Positions 24,266-36,000 of a stretch of DNA of 64,000 nucleotides are shown in pieces. This DNA comes from Psococerastis gibbosa. Lineage: Eukaryota > Arthropoda > Insecta > Psocodea > Psocidae. Location of the stretch: positions 3,100,001 through 3,164,000 of the forward strand of contig OZ020484.1 of assembly GCA_963971405.1 (NCBI GenBank). The letters run 5' to 3'. The translations under genes and the position numbers were made by a program. Each line of letters begins with the position of its first letter. Position 1 is the stretch's first letter. Below the pieces are notes generated by a model. It did not search any database and was not told where the DNA came from. It saw only the letters and a program-made list of their open reading frames with translations.

Positions 24266-24488
24266 AATAAAATAAAAATAAAAAATGACTTATTGTTTCT
24301 ATTACTAAGCCAACCTAGCGGAGCTACGGCTATAAAGCCCTCTCTTACACTCAACTAGGAAGACCCGGGACCGCCTGCTTAACATGCTCTCCGAAGTATG
24401 GCCCAAAAATGTAGTCAGTGTAAGACTCGAACCAACAACCTTTCGAGTGAAATTCAAGGGTCTGTACCACTGCGCTGCATGTCTTGAC
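24266..24488 (-). mobile_element. tRNA-derived SINE (family 1), nested
   Basis: Reverse-complement copy of the 14.0-kb SINE: tail CTAAGCCAACCTAGCGGAGC at the left, box B GGTTCGAGTC (as GACTCGAACC) at 24431. It is flanked by ATCTCAT (24259-24265 and 24489-24495), the likely target duplication. The A-rich stretch beside the left copy is its tail. Confidence 0.75.
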
Positions 24489-24496
24489 ATCTCATG

Positions 24497-26123
24497 CAGT
24501 GGCGGCGCTAGAAATTTTAAGGTGGGGGTGCCAGGGGGGGCATGACTTCTATCTGGGGGGCCAATGAAAAAACAAATACTATTCATTGGGAGTAGCATTG
24601 GCGTAAATTCACTAAATTACTGGGGGGGGGGGGGGGGCTTTAGAACCCCAAGACTTTGATTCATTACTCATTCACTGCTGAAGTCTGCCCACCAAATTTT
24701 ATGACTTTATTAATACTTAAATTTTATTTTTTTAAAGTGTATGAAAAACCATTGAATATATAACAAGAGAAAAAAAAAAGTGGTAAATGGGCCCAAATTA
24801 GTGAGGTTTTGCGAAAGTTATATTCTTATATTCTGGGGAGAGGGGGGTACCGTGGGCTCCCGGAGAAAAAAAATGAGAAAAAGGCCTTAATTAGTGAGGA
24901 TTTACGGATTTTGCAAGAAGTACAGTTGAGATTTTGACGAAGAATAAACCTGCCGGTCAGGGGGGCCCAGGGGTCTCCCCCGGAGAAAAATTTCGAAAAA
25001 ATAGGTCAGAAGTATTGGGGTTTTAAGCATTTTGAGTAATTTACTTTTGTGAAAGTAATTACTAATTATTTGTCGCCAATTTATGTTGATTCTTTTTCAT
25101 GATGTCTTTTTTGTGAAATAGGCATGCCAAAAATTAATTTCCCATTCGATATTGTGGATACTATGCCATTCGCCCCCATAATCTCTTTTGTCACCAGAAA
25201 TCCTGGGGGATGCTACGGGTGCCCTATCTACGCCAATGGGGGGTAGGCACACTTTAATGGAAGTGAGTAACTTGTTGTCAAGAACTTGCACATGAACAAA
25301 TACTCGTACAAGTATCCCCCCTTCATCAACACTAACAGTAACATAAGAACAGGAACATTCAGGACAATTATAAGACTATGGACCAGGGACGAACTCTACA
25401 AATTACAGTAATGAATTAGGTATATTTAGGTATTGAGTGCTACCCTCGCACGCCACTGGCATGAGGGGGCACTTCAACTGTTTTGCTTAATGGGCACACG
25501 AGGCTGACCCATGGGCACTTGATGACGGGTTCCCCACCCCCCATGTGTCCAACCTGTCAGGTATTACTTGATGTACAGCACCTGCTGCTTGTCTGTCCTA
25601 CGTATGCTTGCTACCGCACCTTCCCTAATAAATCCTCTGAGCGGTATTCTTACTGATGCAGCTGCTTTACGCCTACACACGCTCCCGTTTCTGTCCTAGT
25701 CCACTATCTATAAAATCTGTGAAAACCATTAATCCATTAAAAAAAAAATCGAACAAATAGAAAAGGGCAAACTGTTGTAGACGGTACCTGGGCAGCGCAC
25801 TTATAGCAGTTTGCCGAAAAAAAACAATAGTGCACACTATACCAACCCCATTAAAAATTGCAGCATTGCAACACATAAACATACAACGCGTAGGCCCCAA
25901 AGGACGTTGCGTCATGATTAACTTCAACTGTTTGTATTTGGATAAAATTGTTTTAGGAAAAATACACGTTATTTATTTATTTATTTTATACCAGTTGTGT
26001 CGAACTTTTTTGAATTAAAATAATTCTTCAATTTAACAATGTCAAATATCTCAAAAGTGGGGGGGGGGCGGAGAACCTGTGGGGGGGGCAGGCCCCCCGG
26101 GCACCCCCTTGGCGCCGCCACTG
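24497..26123. mobile_element. hAT-type DNA transposon, non-autonomous, with exact TSD
   Basis: Starts CAGTGGCGGCGCTAG and ends GGCGCCGCCACTG, with the 8-bp duplication ATCTCATG on both sides (24489-24496, 26124-26131). Length 1627 bp. No transposase recognised. The empty site is visible at 10075-10090 (CCAAATCTCATGGCGATTTG) in a related host repeat. A 207-bp deletion derivative is at 54513-54719. Confidence 0.85.
24596..25238. mobile_element. hAT-type element nested inside the 24.5-kb hAT
   Basis: Starts CATTGGCGTAAATT and ends CTACGCCAATG, flanked by GGGAGTAG / GGGGGTAG (7 of 8 match). Its interior matches 37374-37965 and contains the GGGGGTCTCCCCCGG repeat unit. The 54.5-kb MITE lacks it, so it arrived after the family formed. 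Confidence 0.75.
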
Positions 26124-26309
26124 ATCTCATGGCGATTTGGTCTGATAACATGAGACCAATGGCTATTTTCCCGGACCATATATTAAATTATGTTTAGCTT
26201 AGCAATAGGATAATCCAGGTATTGAATGTCAGTAAGTTAAGGTGTAGTCTGTTGTCTGTAGTTTCTTACAGAATATCACATAATGAAACCTACAATACCT
26301 CGACTTCTA

Positions 26310-26462
26310 TGGCCAGGTGGTAACGTGCTTGCACTTGTGCGAGTCTTAACACGCCATGCGATCGGAGACTGTCGTAGCTCAACACAGGTACTAACCTACA
26401 GAGACGACTGAAGAGGTCATTAGGATACATTCATTAAATTGTTTGCATGCGATGATACAGTC
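26310..26462 (+). mobile_element. tRNA-derived SINE (family 2)
   Basis: Box-A-like TGGCCAGGTGGTAACGTGCT, then CGCCATGCGATCGGAGACTG, CAACACAGGTACTAACCTAC and TTCATTAAATTGTTTGCATG. About 150 bp matches 55057-55206 in order. The second box is poorly preserved, so the tRNA origin is an inference. Confidence 0.6.
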
Positions 26463-26819
26463 ATTTCCACAGCCTACAGTAGCCTACCACAGCATTATAA
26501 ATTGGTGGAGATTGAGGATTAAATAAGTTAAAAAATATATGGGTTGAATTACCCCTCTACTCATGAGCCAGGTCTTCAATACCATTTACCATAGCCTATT
26601 CGGGAGAGGTATGTGACAAGTTTTCAGCTTGCCCCAAGTATCTACTCCAAATTTGGTGTCAGCTCTTGGAGCTATTGCCAAACCTCACAGAAGTGGCTCA
26701 GCTGCAGTTTTCCTATCTTCTTCGCACTCTTTTCTTCTTTTTATTAGTCATCGAGCGTGTGGCCTAGACTGACGATACGAATGGATGTTTGGTATTAACG
26801 GAAGAATCCTAAATTTCAG

Positions 26820-27002
26820 GTACCAGCTAGAGGGGAGAAGATGTTTTTGTTCCGAGGGACTCCCGAAGTCATGGTGGTAGACCCATCTCCCCTTAGGCAG
26901 GAACTACAGGGTTTGTACGAGCTTCGCCAGGCCTACGCGGAGCATGGTGAGATGGCGAACCTCGAGAACGACCACAACACCGCCGCCCAGTATTTCGCAA
27001 TG
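26820..27002 (+). CDS. N4BP2-like gene, exon with DUF1771 region (first half)
   Basis: Follows the acceptor AATTTCAG and ends at CAATG|GTATGT. It is open for exactly 61 codons; GC-rich coding-like sequence stands out from the AT-rich flanks. It contains MFLFRGTPEVMVVDPSPLRQ and then the charged helix ELRQAYAEHGEMANLENDHN. An internal ATG could serve as a start, but the acceptor and family structure favour an internal exon. Confidence 0.82.
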
Positions 27003-30000
27003 GTATGTCTTTCTTCTAATGTTATGGGAGCTTTGAACACAGGTGGCTATTCCACCGGCAGTTTTACTTCATATTTGATTTTGTCATTGACGTTTGTTTT
27101 GTTTTAAGTAGACTATTATGTAGATACTTAACTTATCTATTATAAAATAAGCTATAATATGGTAGCAGGCTCTTCAATCACATTTGACGTCTGCTACCAT
27201 ATTATAACTCAATCCATTAAGAAAAGACCTATACAATTTAGTGGATGTCCTAGACGTTAAACAATTGTATATAAAAAACTCAATAATATTAGTACACAAA
27301 TCAAAAACAGAATTTAACATCTGTACAACACTCACACAACACAGGATGGCTCCACACACATCCTTTCACATAACAAACTGTTCGAACCACAAGATCTCAA
27401 TACCAATCTGAATATATAGGCATATCATATTAAAATAAACTACCAATCCAAATAAAGTAATTAAAAAACTTAAATTGTTTCAAAAGAGCAGTTACACAAT
27501 GGATAAAGACCGAACTACCACCAACATAAAAGTATACCACCCTGTACACACTCCCCCCCCCCCTCCCCCCTCCCCCCTCTCCCCCATAGTCAGATAGTAC
27601 CAGTCGCACACGGGCCCTTGCCTTGCGATATGGACTGAAGAAAACGTTGTAACATGGCATTATTGTATTATTATTATATATTATTATATTCTTCGATAAC
27701 ATAATTTAAAATAGATAAGTTAAGTATCTACATAACAGTCTCCTTAAAACAAAACAGGCGTCAATGACAAAATCAAATATGAAGTAATGGAATACCCGCC
27801 TAAACTGCCGAGTCTAAATATAGTCCTGTCAGTTTTTCTTTATGAATTCTATCCATCAGCGCGCCTTGTATTTGTGCCCTGACTGTGACGAGTTCCAGAT
27901 ATCCACGTCCAGGTTTGTACGTTCGGGTGAACTTCTGCCGGCCTGGCCTCAAGGACGATTACTGGGGGGGGGGGGGGTAGCTGCCCCCTGCTTCCAATCT
28001 CGATACAATTAGTATTGGTGGAGCGCCGTGAGTAAAAAAAGAATTGGTAACCCTGTAGTTCAAAATTGAGAGGGGGCAAAAATTTTCTATATACTATATT
28101 GAAAACACATTTTTGAAGTTTTTATAAATATGCATTGACTGAATTCCGAGGCATAACCATTTTTTTTACTCACGGCGCTCCACTAACACTCATTGTATCG
28201 AGATTGGAAGACGGGATCTTAACGTTTTGGTCTTCAAAACTAAGTAAGACAGAACTTTATAGTCCCACATTTCGAACGAGACCCACTAACACACCGTTAC
28301 GACATAAACCGACCGAATGGTGCGCATTACAAGACAGGGAGTTACGCTGCCACACCCTGTAGATAAAAATTGTGAGCGGGCAAAATTTTTTTTTTAACAT
28401 TTCTCTATATACTATTAAAAACACATTTTTGAAGTTTTTATTAATAATCATGGACTGTCCCTGAAATCCGAGGCTTTACCATTTTTTTGACTTACGGTGC
28501 TCCACTAATAAATGTATCGAGATTGCGAGACGTGATCTAAATGTTTTGATCTTCGGAACTATGTACTCCTAAGACAAAAGTGTATAGTCCCACCTCACGA
28601 ACGAGACCATAAACACTACGACATCCACCGACCGAATAGCGCGCATTACAAAAAGAGGAAGTTATGCGGCCACACCCTGTAGCTTAACATTGAGAGCGGT
28701 GAAATTTATTTAACTTTTTTCTATATAGGGCCTACCACTAACAAAACATTTTTATAATTTTTATAAATATTCATGGACTGTCCCTGGATCCCGAGGTTTG
28801 GCCATTTTTTTGTCTAATTGCACTCCACTAATTGTACTCGTTATTAATTTTAACAAAATGCGGGGGGTCGCTTTCACCTTGATAGTTTGGTTCTGGGGGT
28901 AAAAAAATAAAAATAACTCAATTTTCATGAAAAAAAATTACTAAAAAATAATTTTTCTGCGGAACCTTTCTCTCCATGATTTCTACCTTCAGGTATGTTT
29001 TAGGTGTTCAATAGGGTACGGGAACAAAAACGGACAGGTTGCATCCCCAAAAAAATATTTGCTTCTGTGCAAAAAATTTTTTTTTGAGAAATTTTGGAAA
29101 ATACCCGCTCCAATACATTACGTGCCATGTGTCATTATAACTACTGTTACAATGTATTGGTCTGTTCGTTCCAGAATATGCGATTAAGTTTTGAGTGGTA
29201 TTTAATATATTGAGGTTGACCCCCCCCCCCCACCCTCTTCGAGGGGTCTGAAATTTAACCATAGGGAAATTATTTCCTATGAAATTGCACATGTCTATAT
29301 CTACTAATTTATAAATTGGAAAGCATGTTCGAGTAAACTCGGACCGGTTCTTAATATTACTATGATATTAACATTAACTTATATTTAATATTTCCTGAGC
29401 CTTTCAATTGGTTAAGTTCAGCGATTTTCAAAATTAATTTTTTTTTGTCAAATGTCAAAAAAATTGTCAAATTAAGAAGATTCCTCCTATCCAGATAATA
29501 GTCAGATTACGAGACAGCATGTATAGGACAAAAGAATCATATATAATGTCGTAGTCTGACGAGCTCGAGTATTTCAAAATGGTGATTTTTCTGTTGTTGC
29601 AAATTCTAATAAATACGACCTTGCGCAGGCCCGTAGCCAAGGGCGGGGGAAGGACGAGGTGACCATACACCCCCCCCCCCCAAATTTTATCGGATGGTCA
29701 TTGTATTTATAGCCTTACAGGTGAATTACTACGGATGTAGCATTGATAAAAAATATGCGTTCTTGCCCCCCCCCCAAAAAAAAATCCTGAGTGCTGTAAC
29801 CTTACTTCAGTTTCAATTCAATGGAAACCAAATCATGAGATAAAGTAAGGTATGATATATTGAGAATAGGTTTTTCTTATATGGGAACAGACAAACTCAC
29901 GCCGCTTCCTCATACAAACGGACTACTTTCTTTAATTTCTCGTATCTTCTTGCTGAATACGATAAATTAATGAGTTGGCAATGCTTAACAAAATTCATCC

Positions 30001-33000
30001 TTTTCACTTTATAGGGTTGGTGAACCCGAAACATCGAATCTCTAATTGTGTTTGCTAATTCAGTTAATGAAATTGTCAATTTAAATGGACTTGCCTGTTC
30101 GGCCGAATTGGCCTGGGCCACAGGGCTACTTTGCTTATTCGGACTAGTCAACACTTGACTGTCGTCATTCAAGTTAAAATTTGCATCAGTCATCACTGCT
30201 GACATGTAATGTAATTAGTAATTATGGACCAACCAGAAACTGTTGATCCCAGGTAACTTTTTATTTGCTTTCTTATTGAATTGACATTCAATGAGTTACT
30301 AAATGAAAAATCAGAATCCCTTTCTTGGAGTTTTCTAGCTATTTCGAATAAATGTTCTCTCGTCGCTCTATTAATAAATCTCTCATTATTCATGTTGACA
30401 ACTATCAACAAATAAATTATATTCATAAAATTTTGGGCTTACATGATGATGGATACACTACAGTAAGTGACACTAGTATTATTATTGAATTTACCTATGC
30501 AAAAAAATTATATATTTTATTTAAATTTTTATTAATTAATAATTTAGAATTTCATTTATATATTAAAAAGATTATTAAGCTACTCCTAGCTAGTTATTGA
30601 AAAGAATTTTCTTTTTATATTTATTTTGAAATGTAAGTAATTACGCATAAACTAAGCTTTAATAAACGTGGACCCAAAGAATATCCGCATTTAGCCTCGA
30701 TAACACATACCCTCACCAGTAATGCCAGTTGGCGTAATTAGTATTGAAAATCAAAATGTTGTGTTCCCAGATGGTAAACCTCAAACATAATTAATCATCA
30801 ACCGTTAAGCTGAAACTACTTAAAATATAAAATCCTGAATATGCTTTAACTATATGAGCATTCCCATTGGTGAATGAAAAGTGATCAAAGAATCCACCAG
30901 ACAAACACAAGCACGAACACGCACAAGTCAAGTATACACATGAAAAAAATTTTATATTTATTAAAAAAACCTTCTGAAAAACAACTATTTTCCAATGGGC
31001 TGAGGAATAGAGTCATGCGCTTATCTTCTCAAATTTAAGCAGGAAAGAACTATTTAAAATTATAAAATTTATGTTGAATGAAAAGTTTAAGTTCTAAAAT
31101 AAGTTAAAGTCAAAATTTAAGTTATAAAAATTATTGTAGGCCCTACGTTGGATCGCCATTTTATGTGACCTTACTTCAGTTTCAATTCAATGGAAACCAA
31201 ATCATGAGATAAAGTAAGGTATGATATATTGAGGATAGGTTTTTTATTATATGAGAACAGACAAACTAACGCCGCTGGCTAGCTCTAATCAGGGGTGGTT
31301 ACAAAATTTATAATGAATTTACAATTGAATAAAAAAAATACTATGATTCACAATTATTATTCATATCTATTTAAGTATTAGTAAAAATAGTCAGCCTGCT
31401 AATAAAATGAAATGATAGAATGCATTGCTGTTATAAAAAATATTTGCACATAATTAGGTAAAGTCATGTAGATCAGGTGTAGTACTCAAAGACAATTGTG
31501 GATCGTTACATTTTTAAATAAATTTGTAAAAACAGGAAAGTCAGTCAGTCACCCAGAGAATACATGAAAGACAAAACTCCTGATGGTTTAATATTAGAGT
31601 CTGAAACTTACTACACAAGACTAGTCTACTATTAGCTTCTCTAAAGCACATGATAAGCATTATTATAATCTTTAATGGGCGCCACTACATTTTATATGCT
31701 CAACGGACAAGCAAGATTAATTTAATGGTAAAAAATATAGAAAAGAACCATCATGTAAATTATTAAATTATATCAAATTACAATGTTGAAATGTCATTAA
31801 TTATTAATTGCAAGTTTATATAAAGAAATTAGAAGATTCTGAAGGGCGCCTATTTATTGTAATAATTTAAAACAGAACATAATTAGATAATCACTTACAG
31901 TTTGTGGAGGAGTTATCTTACGTTATCCATCCCTGGAAAATGTATTAGTACATCTTAGTACATCTTGGCAGGCATTGACACGGAGTGGCCAACCGTCATA
32001 ATCCTAACGGTCATGATTCAGGAACAATCGAGAAAAAACGCAATCACTTGTATACCAACTGGCACATAGAATTTAGAATCCGAAATTTGAAATCAGCACT
32101 CAAAGCCGCAACGAGAAATGAGTACTTATAGCCAGAACGTGAACTCAGTACTTAACCCGGAATGCGAAATCATTACTTTTCCCGCAACGCGAACCCTAAA
32201 AGAAAATCACATCTATTGAAAATACAGAAGTACAAAAGCTTAATATAGTATGTAACAGGCCCATGACTAGTACTAACATTACTCAAATAAATTGTGTAAG
32301 AAAATACCGACTTTCATCCTATTATTATAATTATTACTATTATAAATGCAATAAAGTATTAAATTATTCTCTATTATTTTATTAACTTTGTTGGATCATT
32401 AAAAAATATATGAAGCGTTATAATAGGAATCGGATGATGCATTTCTTCATTACCAAATGGCTATCCAAGTCCGTTTATCAAGAGGCTAGACAGGCAAAGA
32501 CTTACCACAAAGTGGGAGTATCACAGGTTACTCTAAACACAATTAATAAAGTCAGCTTTGTAAAATATTTAAAAACGTCAGGTGAAAGGATTCTCATCGA
32601 ATGCCGTGCCAATAAACATCACTTATTAAACTCATCAGCTTTCATATACGAGCATGCGCAATGGGGTAGAGTAATGCCAAACACAAGCCAGAAGCCAAGT
32701 ACATACATGTTATTCCAACTATATTTTCAATACACACAACTATCCTGAACTACTCGCACCGAAATAGTTATTAGATAGTTCATTGACGAAATATTCTTTT
32801 CTTATGCTTCCTCTGAATACAAAAATAGAATATTACTATATTTGACCATGAAGAGACGGAGTACATTACCAGAAATGGACCACGTTACAGTGCAGGCTCA
32901 TCCTTATCGTCAGATTATTGAATGCAAACTTCTTTTAGGTTCACTTAACATCCCCGTAGAAAATCTGACGCGCTCGATTAATTTTTATCACCTTCTAAGC

Positions 33001-36000
33001 TTTGAAACACAATAGGTCTCTATAATAGAGACCCTATGACGGGCGATTCAGTAAATCCCCATTTAGCATCGAACTACGAACAGTTTCTTCAAAAAATATT
33101 TTTTTCTGGAAAAGCAACCTGTTTGGTTTAGTTAGTTAGTTACCATCAATAAAAAGGTTACCGAGAAAAATATTTTTTTATTACTTTTCATGTAAATTGA
33201 GCTATGATGGGGCGGGTGGCCAGAGGGTTTGTTTGCATTATTAAGGAATCCCCCAAACTCGAATAATGGTCCAATGTTCGTTGCAATAAATAATGGCTGA
33301 AGATAAATTGGAACGTGAAATAACAAAAATTCAGATTCAATCGAATATTCGATCGAATTTAAGACACACGCCTTAAATTGGATCCAATAATTTTGTAAAC
33401 AAACGATCCATGGCAACCGACGCCTACACGTAAACAAACGTTTCCAAAATGGCGCCTAATGTGAAGTGGATAATGGAAATGACCAAATTATTATTTGAAT
33501 TAATCCAGGAAGAGGAGCATTTATACGATAAACTAAACCCAGTTTACACAAATAAATTTAAGCGACTCCCTTCGCAAGAGAAAATTAATAGGAAGATTAA
33601 TGATGCATTTATTATATTAATTTTTGTCTTCCGTTGTCGCCTTCTGTCTTATAGGAGCTTCGCCCGCTTAGCCACAATCGACAGAGTCGCTAACGGCGTG
33701 AAGAAGTTACAATAGAATATTTATTTCATTTTTAACCGCAAGGTACAATACAATGTAGGACGTAGGTTCTAGACGTTGTTAATAATAAATATCCTAAAAA
33801 ATAGTCGAAATTATAAATTCCTGCACGGAGTAGGGGCAACTCTCCGCATTAAATGCATTCATTCATATTTTCATCCATGGTTAAAAAGTTTGATTAGAAG
33901 ATCTTTGACATTTTTTTCGTTCTTTAGACGTCAACAAAAGTTGATTTTGCCGGATTTGGCTTAGGCTATATTTCTTTCTCTTGCCACTTAATAAACGTGG
34001 CACAAGCCAAGAATTATTTGAGTGTGAAATACCTTCATTTTTCATAAAAATTGGGCCCAATATTTCTTCGGTCGAATATTTATTGGATCGAATAAATATT
34101 CGAGTGTGTAATTGGGGGGAATAAAATATGTGAATTTAATAGAAATCGTTACAGCCGGTTTCCTGAAACCTATTTTGGATTACTGGGCCTCAAAAAATGT
34201 AAATCCGTTAAAATCTCGAAATTGATAATATTTGAATATTTACATGAGAACTTTCCTCACACAAACGTACTCGTATAAATAGGAAAGCTAAAGAAAGAGC
34301 TTTGTGAAGAGTGTTCTTCCACGAAATTGTCCAGTTATCAATAATAATAATAAATAATAACAAATGACATTATTATATAACCTAGCCACCCTAGCGGAGT
34401 TAGGGCCTCTCTCACACTTAACTAGGGGTCAGCAACAAAAATATTATAAATTTGCCATGAAGTCGATAAAAAAAATTCCCTAAGACTAAAACACTCACTC
34501 ACTCGTCATATGCGTGCACACAAAATCCTAGCCCCTATAATATTTGAAATTAGATGCTCCTTGATTCGAACCCTGAACCCAGTTAGTGACGGCGAATCTT
34601 GAATATAACGGGGGATTGAGTTACACCGTAAAATTGAGGAAACCAAGAAGGATGAATGAAACATGCAAGTGTATTAAGGTGGGAATAGCTAAAAGATGAT
34701 CACTTCTGGTGTTGTTTAGGTAATGCGACATTAGAATTTGAATGAGCTATGAATCGAAAAGGTGATTTTTAACTCGCTTTATTCTATAATATAATAATAC
34801 AATTGGAATAGTTTTTCATTTTTTTTTCTCGCTTGACTTAGACTTCTCAGCAGTAATACCAAAGAAACCTAATTCTTGAAGCCCCAGATTAATTCAAGGG
34901 TGGTCTGGACCCCCCCGCCCCCCCAAATTAAATGAACTTACTCTAGATAATATGGGTATACAGTGGGAATTAAAAATAATAATGTTTTTTTGTTATAATC
35001 CACTCAACCTGCCCGCTGACCCCCCCCCCCTAAATTGGAGGCAAAATCCGTCCTTGGATTAATTGAATTTACCATTGCAGGTCCGTCAAATTTCGGAGGA
35101 GATAGCCCACAAGAAGAGGACGTTTGTTCCTGTGGAGTTCTCCTCCGGATCCAGGAGGATCTCCAAAGCAATCGACCTGCACTCCCTCAAGGTAGACGAG
35201 GCCGTCCGGGTAACTGACCTGTTCCTCGACCATCACATCTCCAACCTGCAGGCCGGCAGAGAGAAAGTCCTTGTGATCACTGGTCGAGGACTCCACAGTC
35301 CCGGCGGCCAGGCTCGAATAAAGCCGGCCATCGAGCGGCGCCTGGGAGAGCGTCGATTGCGGTAAGTTTAATATTTTTTTAATATGTAATAACAGTTACT
35401 TACAATGTGAAAGATAGTAAGGTCGTTATATCCGAGAATCAAGACAAATCTGGGTTTGATGAGGGCTCCAACCCACGACCCTTCAACCTTTGATGACTGT
35501 ATTATATACCATAAATTACTGCAAATTAAATTGATTTGTTGAACTGCTGGAGCAAGTGGAGGAGAAATATAATTATTTGGGCACACTAGTGAACCAGATA
35601 GGAAAGCTTCAGACTGGAGTCCAAAAGACAAAAGTTACAGCAGTCTACTTCTCTATTATTTCTCGATATGCTACACCTATTTGGCCAAGAGAGAAGTCGA
35701 ACGATCGACAAAAGACCAGACCAAGACCAAGAGTCCAAAAAGCCATCTCGGAGCCGATTCTCCTTTATGGGAGCGAAAGATGGACCTGAGTAAAATAAAC
35801 TCGACTCAGATGAAGTATCTAAGACAAATAGTGGGACCAAATCCGAAATGAACACATCAGGCAAGACCACCAGCAAGTGGATTCTATAGAGAGAAGAATG
35901 GAGAACAAGCAGCTAAAGGCGGTCCCAGACCTCATAAAAGGAGCCTCACTTGTCAGTACCTAGCGTAACGACAGGTTTTCATAAAAGTGTGTAAAATGGG

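Noticed and set aside
30193..30426. BEL/Pao or gypsy gag-like frames at 29.9-30.4 kb
   Set aside because: No zinc knuckle, protease or RT motif; short AT-rich frames without recognisable domain.
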